A program made the translations under genes and the position numbers. Positions 5,739-10,664 of a DNA stretch of 10,664 bases are shown here, piece by piece (position 1 is the first letter of the stretch; each line of letters begins with the position of its first letter). Source of the stretch: an uncultured Methanosarcinales archaeon. GTDB lineage: Archaea; Halobacteriota; Methanosarcinia; Methanotrichales; Methanotrichaceae. The stretch lies in the NCBI GenBank assembly GCA_937864385.1, contig CALMJN010000295.1, positions 1 to 10,664 on the forward strand, read 5' to 3'. The notes beneath the pieces are model-generated. The model was not told the origin of the DNA. It did no database searches and worked only from the letters and a program-made list of their open reading frames with translations.

Positions 5739-8021
5739 CTACTCCCTGCTTCTAAGCGCTCTGAGCATCAATATCTTCTCGCTCCTGGCCACAGTCTCCC
5801 TTACCGTGGCCACGGCATCGATGTTGGCGGAGATGCTGGTGATGCCTATCTCCACCAGCCTCTTGGCCATCTCGGGATAGGAGCCGGCCTGGCCGCAGAT
5901 GGAGGTCTTGACCCCGGCCTCATTGCAGCGTTCCACCACATACTCGATCAGCTTGAGTATGGCGGGGTGCAGCTCGGAATAAAGCCCCGCTACGTTCTCG
6001 TTATTGCGGTCTACAGCCAGGGTGTACTGGGTCAGGTCGTTGGTGCCGAAGGAGATGAAGTCGATCCCGTCCTCAATGAAGTCCTCAATGGTCAGAGCCG
6101 CTCCCGGCGTCTCCACCATTATGCCCACATCAATCTTCTCCAGATCCAGGTTTTCCTGGAACATGATCTCCTTGGCCTTCTGAAACTCCCGCACATGCTG
6201 AACCATGGGCAGCATAATGCCCACATTGGTCAGCCCCATATCGTAGAGCTTCTTGAAGGCCCGCATCTCCAGGCGGAAGTGATCGGTCTCGGTGAGATCG
6301 CGCCGGATGCCTCTCCATCCCAGCATAGGATTATGCTCATGGGGCTCGTTCTCTCCCCCCTCCATGGCCCTGAACTCGTCGGTGGGCGCATCCAGCGTCC
6401 TCACCCAGACCGGACGGGGGAAGAAGGCATCGGCCACGGTCTTGATGCCTTTAACCAGCTCATCGATGTACTCCTCCGTCTTTTCATTCTTTATATACCA
6501 GTTGGGAGTCTTGCCCAGGCCCAGGATCATATGCTCTATGCGTAAGAGCCCCACTCCATCAGCCATGGTGGCTGCCGCCGCCTCTGCCCTATCCGGCTCG
6601 CTGACATTGACCTTGATCTCGGTGGCGGTGATGGGTTTAGTGTAGACCACACCACCACCACTGGCTGCTGACGCAGGCTTGGCAGGAGCTGCTAGAGCCA
6701 CCCTGCCTTCGTAGACTGTGCCCTTGCCTCCGTCCACTGTGATCTCCATGCCCTCTTTTAATGTCGTGGTGGCCTTCTTGGTTCCCACAACCGCCGGGCA
6801 GCCCAGCTCCCGGCTGACGATGGCGGCGTGGCAGGCCATGCCTCCCTCATCTGTGACTATGGCTCCCGCCCGCTTCATTCCCGGCACCATATCCGGCATG
6901 GTCATCTTGGTGACCATGATGTCCCCCTGCTTGACTTTGTCCAGATCCCTGCCGCTGGATATGAGGCGCACCAATCCCGTGGCCACTCCCGGAGCGGCTC
7001 CCAGGCCGGTGAGAAGCACCTTGCCGCTGGCCTCAGGAGTTGAGGCCTCGGCTTTCCTTGCATTGCCTATGGTGGTGATGGGCCGGGACTGGAGGATGTA
7101 GATCTTTCCCTTTTCCACTCCCCACTCTATGTCCTGGGGTATTCCATAGTGCTCCTCCAGAATCTCGGCATAATTGGCCAGCTCGATGGCCTCTTTGTCC
7201 GTAAGGACAACAGCCTCCCTCTTCTTGGCCGGGACCTTGATTGTAACCGTCTTCTGGGTCTTGGGATCGCGTATGATCATGGTCTCTTTGGTGGCGATAT
7301 ATTTGCTCAGGATCTTCTTGGTTTTTCTTTCCACCACAAAATTGTCCGGAGAGACGCTGCCGCTTACCACGGACTCGCCCAGTCCCCAGGCTCCCTCAAT
7401 GACCACCAATGGCTCTCCGGTAGAGGGCTGGGAGCTGAACATGACTCCAGATTTCTCCGAGTCCACCATCTTCTGGACAATGGCGGATAAGTTCACCTTT
7501 TCGTGCTCAAATCCCTGCTCCACCCTGTAGAATATCGCCCGCGCCCCGTATAGAGAGGCCCAGCACTTGCGAACTGCATTAAAGACCTCCTCAGCTCCCC
7601 GCATATTGAGGTAAGTCTCCTGCTGCCCGGCGAAGCTGGCATCGGGGAGATCCTCCGCCGTGGCGCTGGAGCGGACAGCCACAAAGACCTGCTTTCCTTC
7701 CTGCTGGCAGAGCTCCTCATAGCGGGACTTTATGGCCTTTTCAATGTCCTCAGGAACTTTTGCCTCCATTATCAGCTTCTTGGCGGTCATCTCGGCCTTG
7801 TGCAGCTGTGCCTCCTGGTTTACATCGACATCAAGAGCCTTGAAGATCTTCTTGGCTATGCCTGCCCGGTTGATGAAATCCCGAAAGGCCTGTGCTGTGA
7901 CTGCGAATCCGCCAGGCACGGGAACGCCGATGTTTATCATCTCACCCAGGCTGGCACCTTTGCCGCCCACGAGGGAAAGATTATCCTTCCCCACATCCTT
8001 CAGCCAAACAACAGAGTCCAT
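5739..8021 (-). CDS. ppsA: Phosphoenolpyruvate synthase (pyruvate, water dikinase)
   Basis: Makes phosphoenolpyruvate from pyruvate with ATP giving AMP and phosphate. It is the entry to gluconeogenesis from pyruvate made out of acetyl-CoA, in the cytoplasm. At 760 residues it has the full three-part layout. The N-terminal ATP-grasp part (about 5-315) has LVGGKGASLGEM (17-28), VRSSATAEDLPDASFAGQQ (116-134) and QSRPITT (311-317). The swivelling phosphohistidine domain has catalytic H398 in TDEGGMACHAAIVSRE. The C-terminal TIM barrel has FGTNDLTQYTLAVDRNN (658-674) and C709 in SICGQAGSYPE, the expected acid. An alanine-rich linker (441-455) joins the last two domains. ATG 8021 gives the standard N-terminus, though its Shine-Dalgarno is weak. 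It is divergent from moeA and probably co-transcribed with mfnA downstream. Confidence 0.96.
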   Translation of the reverse strand: MDSVVWLKDVGKDNLSLVGGKGASLGEMINIGVPVPGGFAVTAQAFRDFINRAGIAKKIFKALDVDVNQEAQLHKAEMTAKKLIMEAKVPEDIEKAIKSRYEELCQQEGKQVFVAVRSSATAEDLPDASFAGQQETYLNMRGAEEVFNAVRKCWASLYGARAIFYRVEQGFEHEKVNLSAIVQKMVDSEKSGVMFSSQPSTGEPLVVIEGAWGLGESVVSGSVSPDNFVVERKTKKILSKYIATKETMIIRDPKTQKTVTIKVPAKKREAVVLTDKEAIELANYAEILEEHYGIPQDIEWGVEKGKIYILQSRPITTIGNARKAEASTPEASGKVLLTGLGAAPGVATGLVRLISSGRDLDKVKQGDIMVTKMTMPDMVPGMKRAGAIVTDEGGMACHAAIVSRELGCPAVVGTKKATTTLKEGMEITVDGGKGTVYEGRVALAAPAKPASAASGGGVVYTKPITATEIKVNVSEPDRAEAAAATMADGVGLLRIEHMILGLGKTPNWYIKNEKTEEYIDELVKGIKTVADAFFPRPVWVRTLDAPTDEFRAMEGGENEPHEHNPMLGWRGIRRDLTETDHFRLEMRAFKKLYDMGLTNVGIMLPMVQHVREFQKAKEIMFQENLDLEKIDVGIMVETPGAALTIEDFIEDGIDFISFGTNDLTQYTLAVDRNNENVAGLYSELHPAILKLIEYVVERCNEAGVKTSICGQAGSYPEMAKRLVEIGITSISANIDAVATVRETVARSEKILMLRALRSRE

Positions 8022-8075
8022 GCAGTTATCTACCCCATATGATGAATATCCATCGGATGATAGTCCTTATGAGAG

Positions 8076-8083
8076 GTTTAATG
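8076..8083 (-). promoter_or_regulatory. Candidate TATA box of ppsA-mfnA
   Basis: On the minus strand CATTAAAC lies about 55-60 bases before the ppsA ATG, giving a leader of about 30 bases. A second candidate, CATATAAT near 8107-8114, would give about 60 bases. The sequence does not decide between them. Confidence 0.35.
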
Positions 8084-8126
8084 TCTGCCCATCCCTCCCT
8101 CATGACATTATATGAAGCTTTCACAG

Positions 8127-8136
8127 GATATATAGA
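8127..8136 (+). promoter_or_regulatory. Probable TATA box of moeA
   Basis: GGATATATAG is the best TATA match in the moeA-ppsA spacer, 49-58 bases before the moeA ATG. It predicts a leader of about 25-30 bases that includes GGAGAAGAG at 8163-8171. That Shine-Dalgarno-like sequence is somewhat far from the ATG. Confidence 0.5.
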
Positions 8137-8184
8137 GTATATACAATAGGATTTATCCCCTAGGAGAAGAGAAGTTCCTCTGCC

Positions 8185-9336
8185 ATGTTCAAGAGATTCT
8201 CTGGGGCTGCGGATGCACTGGATATGCTTATCCGCCGCTCTCAGCCCTTGCAGCGCATCGAGCTGCTTTCCACCCTACGGGGGGAGGGAAGGGTTCTCTC
8301 CCAGGACATATTCTCACCCTTAAGCCTTCCCGGATTTGATCGCGCCGCCATGGACGGCTTTGCGGTTCGATCCGAGGAGACCAAGGGCGCCCGTCCCCAT
8401 GCCCCTGTATTTCTGGAGAGATTCGAGCCCGTCAGGACAGGCATGCCTGTTCCTGCTTCATACGATGCGGTGGTGATGCTTGAGGATTCCAGACGGCGCG
8501 GCAACATACTGGAGACCACGGCTCAACTCCATCCTTTCAAGAACGTCTCCCGCATAGGAGAGGACATCGCCGCCGGTGAAAAGATCTTTTCCAGGGGACA
8601 TACCCTGAGGCCGCCTGATCTATCTCTTCTTTCCGCTTTAGCTATAGAACAGGTAGAGGTCTATCAAAGGCCGAAGGTGGCCATCATCCCTACAGGGGGC
8701 GAGCTGCTGGATATAGGCTCGCGCCCCCTCCAGCCGGGAGAGGCCTATGAGATCAACTCGATTATGGCCCGGCTCTATGCCCAGAAGTGGGGAGCATCAG
8801 TGCACAAGACAGATATCATTCCTGATGATGAGGGTCTCATTCGCGAGGCCATAGCAGCCAACAAAGAGGCTGATCTGATCATCATCATCGGCGGGACATC
8901 GGTTGGAGAGAGGGATTATGTGCCCCGAATCCTGGCTGAGATGGGAGAGCTTTTGGTGCACGGGGTGCGCCTGCAGCCGGGAAAGCCCACCGCCATAGGC
9001 ATTGTAGCCGAAACGCCTGTGATCTGCCTGCCCGGTTATCCGGTGGCCATGCTCTTCGATCTCTACTTATTTGTCCGGCCGGCTCTGCAGAGAATCGGCA
9101 ATCGTTGCGATCCTCAGCCCAAGGTAAGGGCTGCCCTGACCAGAAAGATCCCCTCCCGACCTGGATATCTCAGTTTGGTCAGAGTCGCCCTGCAGGGAGA
9201 GCAGGCCGAGCCCATCATGGTCTCCGGAGCGGGAATCCTCAGCTCCGTGGCCAGAGCAGATGGTTTTGTGCTGGTGTCCGAGGCCAAAGAAGGGCTGGAG
9301 GCGGGGGAGACGGTGGATGTTTTTATATTCGAGTAG
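8185..9336 (+). CDS. moeA: Molybdopterin molybdenumtransferase
   Basis: MoeA inserts molybdate (or tungstate) into adenylylated molybdopterin. In a methanogen the main client is formylmethanofuran dehydrogenase. The 383-residue protein has the N-terminal dimer and active-site region LPGFDRAAMDGFAVRS (48-63) with D57. RTGMPVP and DAVVMLED (84-101) follow, then GEDIAAGEKIF (125-135). The MogA-like domain has IPTGGELLDIG (168-178), IIGGTSVGERDYVPRIL (234-250) with D244, LQPGKPTAIG (263-272) and CLPGYPVAMLFDLY (281-294). The C-terminal beta domain ends at 383. It is slightly shorter than E. coli MoeA (411) and lacks the periplasmic-binding-protein-like extension fused to some archaeal copies. ATG 8185 gives the usual MFKR start. 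It is transcribed alone, divergent from ppsA. Confidence 0.94.
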   Translation: MFKRFSGAADALDMLIRRSQPLQRIELLSTLRGEGRVLSQDIFSPLSLPGFDRAAMDGFAVRSEETKGARPHAPVFLERFEPVRTGMPVPASYDAVVMLEDSRRRGNILETTAQLHPFKNVSRIGEDIAAGEKIFSRGHTLRPPDLSLLSALAIEQVEVYQRPKVAIIPTGGELLDIGSRPLQPGEAYEINSIMARLYAQKWGASVHKTDIIPDDEGLIREAIAANKEADLIIIIGGTSVGERDYVPRILAEMGELLVHGVRLQPGKPTAIGIVAETPVICLPGYPVAMLFDLYLFVRPALQRIGNRCDPQPKVRAALTRKIPSRPGYLSLVRVALQGEQAEPIMVSGAGILSSVARADGFVLVSEAKEGLEAGETVDVFIFE

Positions 9337-9630
9337 CTTCGATAAAGCCCGCTCAGGGGTATGAAGCACTGAGGACTTATCTGTGCGAGAGGGGCTCAGG
9401 CTTAAGAGCTGCATAATCCATCAGTTATTGAATTGAGTCTGCTGATTCGTATCCATCAATTTTTGTTGAGACCTTTCATAAGTTCGGTGATTGACATCGT
9501 CGATGAAGCATTCAGATTCGAGGGGGGACGAGCTAATGAAATGAGTCAAGATGCAGATGAGTTCTGACTGCATATAATATCCTATCCGGAGAAAATAAGC
9601 TCTCGCTGTCGCGCCCACATGGTCAATAAT

Positions 9631-9638
9631 TTTAAATA
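9631..9638 (+). promoter_or_regulatory. Probable TATA box of the protease pair
   Basis: TTTAAATA within AATAATTTTAAATACT lies about 72-79 bases before ATG 9710. Initiation would fall near 9660, leaving a leader of about 50 bases. It is the strongest TATA match in this spacer and fits one transcript for both downstream genes. Confidence 0.55.
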
Positions 9639-9699
9639 CTATCTTAGTAGTAATAATAACTTTAAGGGCAAGATCTTATTTTGGTTCTAATCTGACCGT

Positions 9700-9704
9700 G
9701 GTGA
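9700..9704 (+). promoter_or_regulatory. Shine-Dalgarno that fixes the start at 9710
   Basis: GGTGA, a perfect match to the 16S 3' end, stands 5 bases before ATG 9710. The two in-frame GTG codons at 9698 and 9701 overlap this site and are less likely starts. Confidence 0.6.
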
Positions 9705-9709
9705 AATAT

Positions 9710-9931
9710 ATGGGCATAAAATCTGTAAAAAGAAAATTTGAGGACCAGCTTATGACTCTGCCCAATGTTACAGGCGTCGGCATTGGAGAGCATTCGGGAA
9801 GGGAGATCATCATAGTCTTTGTATCTCATAAGGTCCCCGAGGCACAGCTTGATCCCAGGGAGAGGATTCCCAAGTCTCTGGAAGGATATGAGGTTCATGT
9901 CGATGAAATAGGCACTGTAACGGCTCAGTAA
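9710..9931 (+). CDS. Free-standing N-domain homologue of the adjacent protease
   Basis: A 73-residue protein with no membrane segment, signal peptide or cysteine. Its core, LPNVTGVGIGEHSGREIIIV then FVSHKVPEAQLDPRERIPKS, matches the N-terminal domain of the protease encoded next. Shared points are NVtGvgiG / NVVGIasG, the hydrophobic strand before VS-x-K, then LDP, a hydrophobic-P-K pair, a G four to five residues on, and an ending in xIG. No peptidase residues are present, so it is this domain alone. In Nal1-like proteases the same segment precedes the catalytic domain. Its role is not known to me; trans-acting folding helper, inhibitor or assembly partner are possible by analogy only. It is 20 bases upstream of the protease gene and has its own promoter and ribosome site. 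A slightly longer form from GTG 9698 is possible. Confidence 0.8.
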   Translation: MGIKSVKRKFEDQLMTLPNVTGVGIGEHSGREIIIVFVSHKVPEAQLDPRERIPKSLEGYEVHVDEIGTVTAQ

Positions 9932-9951
9932 ATAATTCGAGGGGTATAGAG

Positions 9952-10664
9952 ATGAAATACGAAAGCAAAGCCGTGCTTTCTGCACAGGACCTGATGGGTG
10001 TGCAGAAGGTACAGAAGAATGCGGTTGCCGAGTTAATGAATGCGGAGCAGCCCCATTCCAATGTGGTGGGAATAGCAAGCGGAGTAAAATGGTCCAAAGG
10101 CCAACCTACAGGCAAGGCTGCCGTGCTCGTTTTGGTCTCCCAGAAGCTGGAGGAGAGCGAGCTGGATCCTGACGATGTTGTGCCCAAGGAGATCGATGGT
10201 GTCCCCACAGACGTTCTGGCAATAGGATATCCTTATGCCGGGGGATGCGATGCTTCTGATGCAGGCATTCAGACCCTGGCCAAGAAGGTTCGCCCGGCCA
10301 AGGGCGGATACAGCGTGGGTCATTACCAGATCACAGCCGGGACCATAGCCACTGGCGTTTACGATATCCTGCCCGGAGGAACGGTAAGCCCGCCAACACA
10401 TGGAATCGGCATTCCTCCCAAGAGCTACATTCTGAGCAACAACCATGTACTTGCCAACAGCAACGACGCCTCCATCGGCGATCCCATACTCCAGCCTGGA
10501 CCTTATGACGGAGGATCCGCTCCTGCAGATGTCATCGGTAATCTGAGCCGATTCATACCCATAACCTTCGAGCCGCCCACGCCGAGGTCTCAGCACAACA
10601 ACCTGGTAGATGCTGCTGTGGCGGAGGTACCATTCCACGATATTGATAGAGAGGTTTTCTGGAT
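9952..10664 (+). CDS. Nal1-like trypsin-fold serine protease, cut by window edge
   Basis: The first 237 residues of a putative serine peptidase of the trypsin-like group related to plant NAL1 and its prokaryotic homologues. Residues 1-35 are a helical head. Residues 36-95 are the N-domain shared with the preceding small protein: NVVGIASG, VLVLVSQKLEESELDPDD, VPKEIDGVPTDV. The peptidase part follows with KKVRPAKGGYSVGHYQITAG (111-130), then YILSNNHVLANSN with catalytic H165, GDPILQPGPYDGG (176-188), and NNLVDAAVAEV with catalytic D220. The nucleophile serine should lie beyond the edge. No signal peptide or membrane segment is seen, so it is probably cytoplasmic. GAGGGG stands 7 bases before ATG 9952. 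Family call is firm from the His and Asp motifs; substrate is unknown. Confidence 0.88.
   Translation, partial: MKYESKAVLSAQDLMGVQKVQKNAVAELMNAEQPHSNVVGIASGVKWSKGQPTGKAAVLVLVSQKLEESELDPDDVVPKEIDGVPTDVLAIGYPYAGGCDASDAGIQTLAKKVRPAKGGYSVGHYQITAGTIATGVYDILPGGTVSPPTHGIGIPPKSYILSNNHVLANSNDASIGDPILQPGPYDGGSAPADVIGNLSRFIPITFEPPTPRSQHNNLVDAAVAEVPFHDIDREVFW

Larger units (their letters stand above)
9337..9709. other. Spacer between moeA and the protease pair
   Basis: About 370 bases with no convincing gene. No clear hairpin and T-run terminator follows moeA. A stretch open on plus from 9406 to the TGA at 9567 has no start codon near its beginning and no ribosome site. It could be a trace of a lost gene or chance. 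A minus-strand frame at 9421-9618 shows no family feature. The last 80 bases are AT-rich and contain the promoter of the next gene pair. No tRNA or insertion-sequence ends were seen. Confidence 0.55.

Noticed and set aside
5730..6545. 271-codon open frame on plus across the end of ppsA
   Set aside because: Antisense to the conserved PEP-binding barrel of ppsA; no family features.
10033..10638. 201-codon open frame on minus across the protease
   Set aside because: Antisense to the protease, whose His and Asp motifs and ribosome site are clear.
1..10664. CRISPR array, tRNA or rRNA genes, insertion sequence or prophage
   Set aside because: I saw no regularly spaced repeats, cloverleaf-like segments, transposase motifs or terminal inverted repeats. 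Apart from the spacers, the window is intact core genes.

Overview
The window reads as chromosomal DNA of a cytochrome-containing methanogenic archaeon of the order Methanosarcinales. A Methanothrix (Methanosaeta)-like organism is my best guess, but species is not resolved. The main evidence is a two-gene hdrE-hdrD unit, the membrane-bound heterodisulfide reductase found only in methanogens with cytochromes and methanophenazine. Supporting evidence is an mfnA-type decarboxylase (methanofuran synthesis), archaeal TATA boxes about 25-60 bases before genes, and Shine-Dalgarno sequences such as AAGGAGG and GGTGA.

Layout. 1-1166 (minus): threonine synthase thrC, cut by the left edge. 1167-1878: a long spacer between divergent genes, holding the thrC promoter, a possible 50-codon gene, and the hdr promoter. 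1879-4005 (plus): hdrE then hdrD, 3 bases apart, closed by a strong hairpin/T-run terminator. 4201-4455 (plus): a small TRAM-domain RNA-binding protein whose TATA box argues for a start later than the longest frame. 4456-4553: convergent spacer with a two-way terminator-like inverted repeat. 8021-4554 (minus): ppsA (phosphoenolpyruvate synthase) followed after 51 bases by mfnA, a probable operon. 8185-9336 (plus): moeA, divergent from ppsA. 9337-9709: spacer with little content except a promoter. 9710-10664 (plus): a 73-residue protein followed 20 bases later by a Nal1-like trypsin-fold serine protease, cut by the right edge.

How the genes fit together. Most are core metabolism. HdrED is the terminal, energy-conserving step of methanogenesis. 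PpsA feeds gluconeogenesis from acetate-derived pyruvate. MfnA makes tyramine for methanofuran (or beta-alanine for CoA). MoeA inserts Mo or W into the pterin cofactor, which formylmethanofuran dehydrogenase needs. ThrC serves amino-acid synthesis.

The least ordinary part is the right end. The 73-residue protein is a free-standing copy of the N-terminal domain of the protease encoded right after it, so the two look like a linked pair. A protease with a trans-acting copy of its own N-domain is the best candidate here for something not well described. Second-tier points are the cysteine-bearing C-terminal extension of HdrD and the unexplained 700-base spacer with a possible small gene.
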